Both the position numbers and the translations under genes were made by a program. Shown one piece after another: positions 1 through 6,027 of a stretch of 7,198 nucleotides of DNA; position 1 is the first letter of the stretch; each line of letters opens with the position of its first letter. Source of the stretch: Cyclobacteriaceae bacterium (GTDB lineage Bacteria > Bacteroidota > Bacteroidia > Cytophagales > Cyclobacteriaceae); NCBI GenBank assembly GCA_028289505.1, contig JANQPK010000345.1, positions 1-7,198 on the forward strand, in the 5' to 3' direction. Under the pieces are notes generated by a model, which was given only the letters and a program-made list of their open reading frames with translations, was not told the origin of the DNA and made no database searches.

Positions 1-2
1 GC

Positions 3-1118
3 GTACTGATATTTGCCTTCATGGTACCAGTATTTTTTATTTCAATTCAGCTTACCGGACATGTGCTACCACAACTCGGGTTTGGCGCCCAAATGACGGA
101 AACTGGAAACTACCTTTTGGATCACTTGGATGGACTTCATGAACAGCTTGGCTTTAGCGCTTATACCGAGGGCAATAAAACCATACAGGATGTTTTCTTT
201 ATAACTGCCGCTCTGATGATTGGTACTGCGGGTTTACCCCATGTGATCGTAAGGTTCTTTACCGTACCCAGAGTAAAAGATGCGCGATTATCAGCAGGTT
301 ATGCTCTAGTTTTTATTGCCATACTTTATACCACCGCACCGGCATTGGCGGCCTTTGCCCGCACTAATCTGATTCAGACGGTAAGTGAACAATCCTACCA
401 AAGTATGCCAGAATGGTTTACTAAATGGGAACTAACCGGATTGATTGAATTTGAGGATAAGAACGGTGATGGCAATATACAATACCTGGCAGATCCAGAT
501 CAAAATGAGTTGACCATAGATCGCGACATTATGGTACTGGCCAATCCAGAAATAGCACAGTTGCCAAACTGGGTGATTGCGTTGGTGGCTGCAGGTGGCT
601 TAGCTGCTGCATTAAGTACTGCGGCCGGATTGTTACTGGTAATATCTACTGCTGTTTCACACGACCTTATCAAAAAACAAATAAACCCCAAAATCAGTGA
701 AAGAGGAGAGCTGGCAGTGGCGAGAGTTGCGGCTGCTTTCGCAGTGGTGGTAGCCGGCTACTTTGGAGTAAATCCACCAGATTTTGTGGCGGCGGTGGTA
801 GCACTGGCATTTGGGCTGGCCGCTGCATCCTTTTTCCCGGCTATTGTGTTGGGGATATTTTATTCCAGGATGAATAAGGAGGGTGCAATCACTGGTATGG
901 TAGTCGGCCTGTGCAGTATGTTGCTTTATATTCTGAAGTTTAAGTTTGGGTTTTTAGGAGGGGGAGGAGTTGAGGATTGGTGGTTTGGCATTAGTCCAGA
1001 GGGCTTTGGTACAGTAGCTATGCTCATAAATTTCGCGGTGGCCTTGGTGGTAGCAAGGTTTACCCCTGAGCCTCCAGTTTATATAAAAGACATGATTGCA
1101 AATATTCGCCGTCCGTAA
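3..1118 (+). CDS. Sodium:solute symporter, VC_2705 subfamily (acetate-permease-like), C-terminal part
   Basis: The reading frame is open to the left edge, so this is the last 371 codons of a longer gene; family members are roughly 550-600 residues. The methionine at 21 lies inside a hydrophobic helix and is not the real start. About eight membrane segments are visible. The conserved SSS motif GTAGLPHVIVRFF is at 222-260, and an AAGGLAAALSTAAGLLLVIS helix follows near 588-650. A soluble loop carries a calcium-loop-like DKNGDGNIQYL (456-488), which I recall as typical of the VC_2705 (TIGR03648) subfamily. The C-terminus, with WWFGISPEG and then RFTPEPP, also matches that subfamily from memory. 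Members are often annotated as cation/acetate symporters, and a small DUF4212 protein commonly lies just upstream; here that would be outside the window. The acetyl-CoA synthetase gene 47 bases downstream supports import of acetate or a related short acid by sodium symport across the inner membrane. The exact substrate is inference. Confidence 0.9.
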   Translation, partial: VLIFAFMVPVFFISIQLTGHVLPQLGFGAQMTETGNYLLDHLDGLHEQLGFSAYTEGNKTIQDVFFITAALMIGTAGLPHVIVRFFTVPRVKDARLSAGYALVFIAILYTTAPALAAFARTNLIQTVSEQSYQSMPEWFTKWELTGLIEFEDKNGDGNIQYLADPDQNELTIDRDIMVLANPEIAQLPNWVIALVAAGGLAAALSTAAGLLLVISTAVSHDLIKKQINPKISERGELAVARVAAAFAVVVAGYFGVNPPDFVAAVVALAFGLAAASFFPAIVLGIFYSRMNKEGAITGMVVGLCSMLLYILKFKFGFLGGGGVEDWWFGISPEGFGTVAMLINFAVALVVARFTPEPPVYIKDMIANIRRP

Positions 1119-1165
1119 AGGGAAGGACAAAATGGTATTTATCACTAACTACAAGCCTAAATAAG

Positions 1166-3055
1166 ATGGAAATAAGATCGCTACTGCAGTATCATCAAGC
1201 ATACAAGAATAGTGTAGAGGATCCCGAGAAGTTTTGGGGAGACCTGTCGAAAGGATTTTTGTGGCACCAAGAACCCAGTAAAATCTTGGATTGGGATTTT
1301 AAGAAACCTGAGGTGCATTGGTTTTCAGATGGCCAGTTGAATATCACAGAGAATTGCCTGGATCGACATCTTATAGATAAAGCGGATCAGACTGCTATTA
1401 TCTGGGAACCAAACGATCCAGGAGAGGCAGCACAACACATTAGCTACCAGCAATTGTTTGATCGGGTATGTCGGTTTGCCAATGTATTGAAGCGACATGG
1501 GCTGGGTAAGGGAGACCGTATTTGCATTTATATGCCAATGGTGCCTGAATTGGCGATTGCAGTATTGGCTTGTGCAAGAATTGGCGCAGTGCACTCTGTG
1601 GTATTCGCAGGCTTCTCGTCAACCGCACTCGCAGATCGTATCAACGATGCACAATGTAAGATGCTGATTACTGCAGATGGATCTTTTCGTGGGTCAAAGA
1701 CCATAGATCTAAAGGGTATCGCTGATGAAGCTTTAAAAAGATGTAGTTCCGTGCAACATGTGGTGGTATTTCAAAGAACCAAACAAGATGTATCTATGGA
1801 ACCAGGCAGAGATTTGTGGTGGCACCATGAAATAGAGCAGGTTGATAGCCATTGCCCGGCGGAGGTGATGAATGCTGAAGATCTCCTGTTTATTCTTTAT
1901 ACCTCCGGCTCAACTGGAAAGCCAAAGGGTATGGTGCACACTTGTGGCGGTTATATGGTTTATACCACATTTACTTTTAAGACAGTTTTTCAATACCAGC
2001 CAGGTGATCTTTATTGGTGCACTGCCGATATTGGTTGGATTACTGGACACTCCTATATTGTCTATGGACCGCTTGCTGCCGGTGCCACCACCTTGATGTT
2101 CGAAGGAGTACCTTCATATCCGGATATGGGTCGGTTCTGGGAAGTGGTTGAAAAGCACCAGGTCAATATATTCTACACTGCTCCTACTGCAATTCGTGCC
2201 CTGCAGAAAGCAGATCTCAGTTTTGTCAATAAGTATGACTTGAGTTCATTGAAAACGCTGGGTACCGTAGGTGAACCAATAAATGAGGAAGCCTGGAACT
2301 GGTATAACCAGAATATTGGGAAGGATAACTGCCCGATTGTGGATACCTGGTGGCAAACTGAAACCGGTGGTATTATGATTTCACCGATTGCGGGTGTTAC
2401 ACCTCTGAAACCCACCTATGCCACCCTGCCATTACCAGGAGTTCGGTTAGTACTGATGGATGAGTCGGGGTCTGTGATTGAAGATAATGATGTTGAGGGA
2501 AGGTTGTGTATCGGTTTTCCCTGGCCCTCCATGGCCAGGACTATATATGGCAACCATACCAGGTATCGAGAGACATATTTTTCGGCATATGAGGGGTACT
2601 ACTTTACAGGTGATGGCTGCAAGCGAGATCAAGATGGATATTACCGTATTACCGGCAGGGTCGATGATGTGATCATTGTTTCAGGCCACAATTTAGGTAC
2701 TGCAGAGATTGAAAGCGTTATTGATGAACACGAAAAGGTAATTGAAACTGCTGTGGTCGGTTTTCCTCACGATATAAAAGGTAATGCGATTTATGCCTAT
2801 GCCATTACCAGGGAAATGGTTGAAAACGAGGACCAGCTGCGCTCTGAGATCTTATCACTAGTTTCGGAAACCATCGGTCCAATTGCTAAACCGGATAAGA
2901 TACAGTTTGTACCAGGTTTACCTAAAACCAGATCGGGAAAGATCATGCGACGTATACTGCGTAAAATTGCCTCCCATGAATATGAGGATCTAGGTGATAT
3001 ATCTACTCTGTTGGATCCATCAATAGTGGAGGAGATCAAGAAAGGGGTTTTGTAA
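1166..3055 (+). CDS. acs: Acetyl-CoA synthetase (AMP-forming acetate-CoA ligase)
   Basis: Cytosolic enzyme converting acetate, ATP and CoA to acetyl-CoA via acetyl-AMP. At 629 residues it is slightly shorter than the roughly 650 of E. coli Acs. The ACAS_N region spans about residues 10-70 (DPEKFWG, then WFSDGQLNITENCLDRHL). The adenylate-forming core contains the P-loop YTSGSTGKPKG (245-255), DIGWITGHSY, the A5 motif DTWWQTETGG (393-402) and YFTGDG (Asp483). TGRVDD with Arg498 leads into the mobile C-terminal domain. PKTRSGKIMRR holds the catalytic Lys592, the residue that protein acetyltransferases acetylate to silence Acs in other bacteria. The second Trp of the A5 motif is the residue that narrows the acyl pocket to acetate in characterised Acs. 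SGHNLGTAEIE is the usual CoA-contact segment. The ATG at 1166 fits the normal N-terminus. No Shine-Dalgarno is visible, only an A-rich leader. The gene is probably co-transcribed with the symporter. Propionyl-CoA synthetase is the main, less likely, alternative. Confidence 0.97.
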   Translation: MEIRSLLQYHQAYKNSVEDPEKFWGDLSKGFLWHQEPSKILDWDFKKPEVHWFSDGQLNITENCLDRHLIDKADQTAIIWEPNDPGEAAQHISYQQLFDRVCRFANVLKRHGLGKGDRICIYMPMVPELAIAVLACARIGAVHSVVFAGFSSTALADRINDAQCKMLITADGSFRGSKTIDLKGIADEALKRCSSVQHVVVFQRTKQDVSMEPGRDLWWHHEIEQVDSHCPAEVMNAEDLLFILYTSGSTGKPKGMVHTCGGYMVYTTFTFKTVFQYQPGDLYWCTADIGWITGHSYIVYGPLAAGATTLMFEGVPSYPDMGRFWEVVEKHQVNIFYTAPTAIRALQKADLSFVNKYDLSSLKTLGTVGEPINEEAWNWYNQNIGKDNCPIVDTWWQTETGGIMISPIAGVTPLKPTYATLPLPGVRLVLMDESGSVIEDNDVEGRLCIGFPWPSMARTIYGNHTRYRETYFSAYEGYYFTGDGCKRDQDGYYRITGRVDDVIIVSGHNLGTAEIESVIDEHEKVIETAVVGFPHDIKGNAIYAYAITREMVENEDQLRSEILSLVSETIGPIAKPDKIQFVPGLPKTRSGKIMRRILRKIASHEYEDLGDISTLLDPSIVEEIKKGVL

Positions 3056-3070
3056 AAATCCACACTAATC

Positions 3071-3103
3071 CTTGTATGTTTACATTTTTTCTGGTTATAT
3101 TTA
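3071..3103 (+). promoter_or_regulatory. Possible Bacteroidota-type promoter before the small lipoprotein gene
   Basis: CTTG (3071-3074), a 21-bp spacer and TATATTTA (3096-3103) resemble the Bacteroidota consensus TTTG, 19-21 bp, TAnnTTTG, with one mismatch in each box. Transcription would begin a few bases downstream, giving a leader of about 15 nt before the ATG at 3123. The segment between acs and this gene is AT-rich and has no intrinsic terminator that I can see, so read-through from acs is also possible. Confidence 0.3.
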
Positions 3104-3122
3104 AAATTGAACCTAAATAAAC

Positions 3123-3308
3123 ATGGGAAGAATAGTGTTAATAGCGGTGGTGCTATTCGCCTTCAGTGCTTGTTCGCCGTACAGGCCAAGCTGTCAAACT
3201 AAGGCTGGAAAAAAGAAACTGGAGTATTATAATTCCATTCAATACAAGAATTCCACAAAGAAATACACCAAAAACAAAAGTGCCAGGAAAAGGGTAGCAG
3301 CCTACTAG
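3123..3308 (+). CDS. Small lysine/tyrosine-rich putative lipoprotein, function unknown
   Basis: A 61-codon frame that I do not recognise as a named family. It begins with a signal-peptide-like segment: Arg3, then the hydrophobic stretch IVLIAVVLFAFSA, then Cys17. This gives a lipobox ending FSAC, relaxed at the -3 position but of a kind seen in Bacteroidota lipoproteins. The mature part would be 45 residues, strongly basic (ten Lys, three Arg, one Glu) with six Tyr and a second Cys at 24. A mature protein this short and basic could sit against the peptidoglycan, inner surface or LPS, but no function can be assigned. Support that it is a real gene comes from the signal peptide plus Cys, a promoter-like element upstream, and an A-rich leader (CCTAAATAA) like that before acs. 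It converges on the DUF2911 gene and their stop codons overlap on CTAG at 3305-3308. Confidence 0.6.
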   Translation: MGRIVLIAVVLFAFSACSPYRPSCQTKAGKKKLEYYNSIQYKNSTKKYTKNKSARKRVAAY

Positions 3309-3862
3309 TCGGTCGGTTTCACCGGTATCTCGATTCTAGCTTGATCCCATTGCATGATAACCAGGGCCTCTGTACCCGCTCCCTCTATGGAAATAGTGAA
3401 TTGTTCCATGATCTCCGGAGTATTAATCACAGACATTTTGATACGGCCAACATCTTTACTGAAATCGGGTGGTTGCGAACCTGATCGATTGGCTTCGCTG
3501 TTAATGCCGATAACCCAATGATCAGCGTCAGGGAACGCGTAAAGGGAATAACTACCTTGCTTTAGCGCTTGGCCCCCAAAATCAAGGTTCGATTCCAGCG
3601 TGAGTTTAGTGGCGGCGTTTGCCCCAAGTCGCCAATATTGCCCATAAGGCAGGAGAGCACCCTGTTCTGCTGTTCCAAATATCAATCTTTCCCTCTTAAA
3701 GGGCCTGCAGTACTCAATTTCCAAAGAAATGTTACCTTCTTCATACTTCTCAACTGCTTTTGGACTGAGTGATCTGGCACTCAGCATAATGTAGCTGACA
3801 TACCCAACTACCGCGATCAACAATATGGCAATGGCAAAAACTATCTTCTTGGTTAGACTCAT
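3305..3862 (-). CDS. Membrane-anchored DUF2911 domain protein
   Basis: A 185-residue protein. Residues about 7-27 form a single hydrophobic segment after a basic start (MSLTKK), best read as an uncleaved signal anchor placing the rest outside the inner membrane; there is no lipobox Cys. Residues from about 32 match DUF2911 (PF11138), widespread in Bacteroidota: SPKA, then IEYCRPFKRERLIFG (the canonical form is closer to VEYSRPSVKGRKIFG), LLPYGQYWRLGANAATKL (70-87), a GGQALKQGSYSLYAFP strand pair, HWVIGIN, and a C-terminal segment with FTISIE and MQWDQARIEIPV. The family is a small beta-rich domain with no established activity. The gene is monocistronic on this strand, with a TATATTTG box about 50 bases upstream. 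Its stop overlaps that of the small lipoprotein gene, so transcripts of the two probably overlap at their 3' ends. Confidence 0.88.
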   Translation of the reverse strand: MSLTKKIVFAIAILLIAVVGYVSYIMLSARSLSPKAVEKYEEGNISLEIEYCRPFKRERLIFGTAEQGALLPYGQYWRLGANAATKLTLESNLDFGGQALKQGSYSLYAFPDADHWVIGINSEANRSGSQPPDFSKDVGRIKMSVINTPEIMEQFTISIEGAGTEALVIMQWDQARIEIPVKPTD

Positions 3863-3914
3863 AGGTGATTCATTTATCTAAAGATAATTGGCGTCAGGTA
3901 AAATCGAAAGCGAT

Positions 3915-3922
3915 CAAATATA
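3915..3922 (-). promoter_or_regulatory. TATATTTG -7 box, likely promoter of the DUF2911 gene
   Basis: On the minus strand this reads TATATTTG, an exact match to the Bacteroidota -7 consensus TAnnTTTG, and lies 52 bases upstream of the ATG at 3862. No convincing TTTG is present at the usual -33 distance. That position instead lies beside the inverted repeat at 3939-3953. The match is to a short consensus in AT-rich DNA, so it could be chance. Confidence 0.35.
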
Positions 3923-3938
3923 ATGATATCAAGAACAT

Positions 3939-3953
3939 TAGGTAATATACCTA
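3939..3953. repeat. Short perfect inverted repeat TAGGTA-ATA-TACCTA
   Basis: Six-base arms (3939-3944 and 3948-3953) around a 3-base centre, in the divergent region between the DUF2911 and CHRD genes. It sits 16 bases upstream of the minus-strand TATATTTG box, where a -33 element or an activator site would be expected. This makes it a candidate operator for a dimeric regulator. No particular regulator family is suggested. Confidence 0.35.
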
Positions 3954-4027
3954 GTACCCACTACGAAGAAAGAGCCTTAAAAAGTACATGTGTGATAATA
4001 GTGTCCACGAAGTCAAGTTTCTATGGC

Positions 4028-4049
4028 TACCCTGGGTGATCTCAGGGTA
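4028..4049. repeat. Perfect inverted repeat (7-bp arms, 8-bp spacer) just upstream of the CHRD lipoprotein gene
   Basis: TACCCTG (4028-4034) and CAGGGTA (4043-4049) are exact reverse complements flanking an 8-base spacer. The repeat ends 23 bases before the ATG at 4073. It could be a dimeric operator over the promoter or, if transcribed, a 5'-leader hairpin. There is no T-tract after it, so it is not an intrinsic terminator. I could not find a convincing TAnnTTTG promoter on the plus strand in 3863-4072. Confidence 0.45.
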
Positions 4050-4072
4050 TTAATAGAAAAATCACACCTGCC

Positions 4073-4900
4073 ATGAAAATAATTCGTCAATTTTTAGTTA
4101 TGCAGTTATTGCTGCCCGGTTTGATATTCTTTAGCTGTACCGAGGAATTGCCAAATGTAACCGGAAAAAATCATCTTTATGAGTTAAAGTCCACATCGTC
4201 TCAAAATATCGATGGTCATATCAAAATCCGAGAACGATTCGATGGGACCACACAGTTGGAATTGTTATTGGACAATACAACTTTCAATCAGACCTACCTC
4301 GCCTATATTCACTTTGGTAATGCTCTAGAGGGAGGTGGTGTAGCCATCACCCTTACCCCGGTTGATGGTCGGTCGAAAACCAGCGTTACTGAGATTAGCA
4401 ACTTGGATTCAGGCGACCCCATCACCTATGAGGAATTACTTGCATTTGATGGTCATCTCAATATCCAGGCAGGCACCGAGCCCGGAACCATGGTGGCGCA
4501 GGCAGATATTGGCAAGAATGCGTTTACCGGAAAGTTCGCTCAATTCACCTTACAACCTGTGTATGCAGAAGATGCCCATGGTCTGTTAACCGTGCAGGAG
4601 CGTGAAAGCGGATTCTCTTTAGTTACAGTGGAGGTTGAGGGTGGAATTCCTGGTAAACAACACCCGGTAACCTTGAATTTTGGTTCTATTTACGATCAGG
4701 GTGGAATTGCTGGAAGGCTGAATCCTGTTGATGGAAGCAAGGGAGTCAGTCGTACTAATCTGGAGCAATTAGATGGTGAATTAGTAGCTCCTTATGATGC
4801 GGTGATCGATTTTAAAGGCTTTATTAGGGTACATATGGGGGAGGGTGCTGAGATGGCTACTGTGCTGGCTCAAGGGAACATTGCCTATGTAGAAAATTAA
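4073..4900 (+). CDS. Lipoprotein with two degenerate CHRD-like repeats
   Basis: A 275-residue protein. Residues 1-21 are a lipoprotein signal peptide (KIIRQ, a hydrophobic stretch, then IFFS) before Cys22. CTEE follows the cleavage site; acidic residues here are compatible with the Bacteroidota surface-export signal, which is inference. Two tandem copies of one beta-rich unit follow. Copy 1 (about 35-163) has YIHFG (78-82), GGGVAITLTPVDG (87-99), ITYEELLAFDGHLNI (117-131) and MVAQADIG (140-147). Copy 2 (about 164-275) has LNFG (201-204), GGIAGRLNPVDG (210-221), FKGFIRVH (247-254) and VLAQGNIA (264-271). These match the CHRD-like domain of Bacteroidota secreted proteins, where PAHIHFG, NPVDG, YDGYINVH and VAQGDIGQN are typical. 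The His-x-His pair is incomplete in copy 1 and absent in copy 2. The function of such proteins is unknown. The gene appears to be transcribed alone and ends at a strong terminator. No Shine-Dalgarno is seen. Confidence 0.85.
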   Translation: MKIIRQFLVMQLLLPGLIFFSCTEELPNVTGKNHLYELKSTSSQNIDGHIKIRERFDGTTQLELLLDNTTFNQTYLAYIHFGNALEGGGVAITLTPVDGRSKTSVTEISNLDSGDPITYEELLAFDGHLNIQAGTEPGTMVAQADIGKNAFTGKFAQFTLQPVYAEDAHGLLTVQERESGFSLVTVEVEGGIPGKQHPVTLNFGSIYDQGGIAGRLNPVDGSKGVSRTNLEQLDGELVAPYDAVIDFKGFIRVHMGEGAEMATVLAQGNIAYVEN

Positions 4901-4926
4901 TCCTAATAAACTCCACCTTTTTATGG

Positions 4927-4954
4927 GCCACACCTTTTGGTGTGGCTTTTTTTT
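4927..4954 (+). terminator. Rho-independent terminator after the CHRD lipoprotein gene
   Basis: A perfect 8-bp GC-rich stem, GCCACACC (4927-4934) and GGTGTGGC (4939-4946), encloses a TTTT loop and is followed directly by eight T residues (4947-4954). It begins 26 bases past the stop codon at 4900. The other strand has no comparable T-tract after the stem, so it acts mainly in the plus direction and isolates the lipoprotein gene from ltaE-rarA. Confidence 0.92.
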
Positions 4955-4982
4955 GTCGACAGGTATGAATGTGATAGCTTTA
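4952..4982 (+). promoter_or_regulatory. Probable promoter of the ltaE-rarA unit
   Basis: TTTG (4952-4955), a 19-bp spacer and TAGCTTTA (4975-4982) match the Bacteroidota promoter consensus (TTTG at -33, TAnnTTTG at -7) except for the last base. The -33 TTTG is made of the last three T residues of the preceding terminator plus the next G. Transcription would start near 4988-4990, leaving a leader of about 20 nt before the ATG at 5011. The position directly after a terminator and before a gene supports the call; the promoter rule itself is established knowledge. Confidence 0.5.
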
Positions 4983-5010
4983 ACCGAAACTAAGCACGGA
5001 TCAATTTCAA

Positions 5011-6027
5011 ATGGATCTCCGAAGTGACACTGTAACCAAACCGACACCAGAGATGTTGGAAGCCATGTTAAATGCAGAGGTAGGTGACGACGTTTTTGAC
5101 GAGGACCCCACGGTAAAGGCATTAGAGGCAAAGGTGGCTCAACTATTCCACAAGCAGGCGGGATTGTTTTGCCCTTCAGGAACCATGACCAACCAAATCG
5201 GTGTCAAGGTGAATACGAATCCTCAGGATCAAGTGATCTGCGACAAAAGATCTCATGTATACCACTATGAAGGAGGAGGCTTAGCGTTTAACTCCCTGGT
5301 CTCTGTGAGGTTGGTAGATGGTGATCGTGGTCGGATTACCGCTTCAGATGTAAATGAAAACATTAATCCAGATAATATTCATTTTCCAGGAACTAAATTG
5401 GTGCTTTTGGAAAACACCGTGAACCGAGGAGGTGGAAGTTATTACACACTGCCACAGGTTGATGAAATAGCCAAGGTGGCAGCACAGCACCAGCTAAAGA
5501 TGCATTTAGATGGTGCACGTTTATTTAATGCCCTGACTGAAACCAAGGAAAGCACTTTCGATTGGGGTAAGCCATTCAATACTATTTCCATTTGTTTGTC
5601 TAAGGGTTTAGGTGCTCCAGTAGGGTCGGTATTAGTGGGTGATCTGGATACCATATACCGGGCAAAAAGGGTACGCAAAGTTCTGGGAGGTGCTATGAGA
5701 CAAGCAGGGTACTTAGCCGCTGCCTGTATCTATGCGTTGGATCATCATGTAGAATCTTTGGCGGATGACAATCGAAGGGCGCGAAGCCTGGGGGTAATAC
5801 TTGAGTCACTTCCCTTTGTTAAACATGTTTACCCTATCGATACTAATATTGTTATTTTCGAACTACTAGATACTATAGTCCCACAGGAATTTCTGGAGGG
5901 TTTGGAGCGTAACGGAATTCGTGCCTTGTCATTTGGTGGGCAGCTGGTAAGATTGGTTACCCATCGTGAATTCACAGACGATATGTTGGATCATTTTGAG
6001 CAAATCACCAAAGGTCTCTATCACTAA
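5011..6027 (+). CDS. ltaE: Low-specificity L-threonine aldolase (PLP-dependent)
   Basis: Cytosolic fold-type I PLP enzyme that cleaves L-threonine and L-allo-threonine (and related beta-hydroxy amino acids) to glycine plus aldehyde. At 338 residues it is close to E. coli LtaE (333). The N-terminus MDLRSDTVTKPTPEML is almost identical in pattern to LtaE, which fixes the ATG at 5011. Further motifs are VGDDVFDEDPTV (24-35), PSGTMTNQ (55-62) for phosphate binding, His82 in RSHVYHYEGGG (stacks on PLP in the family), ENTVNRGGG, HLDGARLFNA with Asp167 and Arg170, and ICLSKGLGAPVGS with the Schiff-base Lys198. GGAMRQAG, DTNIV and the C-terminal RLVTHREFT complete the family pattern. All expected catalytic residues are present. 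It is the first gene of a unit with rarA, whose start codon overlaps its stop by one base. No functional link to rarA is obvious. Related PLP lyases such as phenylserine or other beta-hydroxy-amino-acid aldolases remain possible by substrate. Confidence 0.95.
   Translation: MDLRSDTVTKPTPEMLEAMLNAEVGDDVFDEDPTVKALEAKVAQLFHKQAGLFCPSGTMTNQIGVKVNTNPQDQVICDKRSHVYHYEGGGLAFNSLVSVRLVDGDRGRITASDVNENINPDNIHFPGTKLVLLENTVNRGGGSYYTLPQVDEIAKVAAQHQLKMHLDGARLFNALTETKESTFDWGKPFNTISICLSKGLGAPVGSVLVGDLDTIYRAKRVRKVLGGAMRQAGYLAAACIYALDHHVESLADDNRRARSLGVILESLPFVKHVYPIDTNIVIFELLDTIVPQEFLEGLERNGIRALSFGGQLVRLVTHREFTDDMLDHFEQITKGLYH

Noticed and set aside
1325..1628. Minus-strand open frames of 62-89 codons within acs
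   Set aside because: They lie wholly inside a clearly conserved gene, overlap each other in different frames, and their translations show no family motif or signal sequence. The same applies to other frames inside acs, including the plus-strand one at 1872-2096.
3056..3122. Possible terminator after acs (run of six T at 3085-3090)
   Set aside because: No GC-rich hairpin precedes the T run; it is part of an AT-rich spacer that more plausibly holds a promoter.
3311..3322. Short CGGT-TTC-ACCG inverted repeat near the convergent stops
   Set aside because: Only four base pairs, inside the DUF2911 coding region, and without a T-tract in either direction, so it is not a credible terminator.
3569..3772. 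67-codon plus-strand frame opposite the DUF2911 gene
   Set aside because: The DUF2911 motifs on the minus strand are well conserved, while this frame shows no motif and no upstream signal.
4781..5131. 116-codon minus-strand frame across the terminator and the start of ltaE
   Set aside because: It would read through the intrinsic terminator, the promoter and the conserved N-terminus of ltaE. Its translation looks like antisense of coding DNA, with no recognisable domain.
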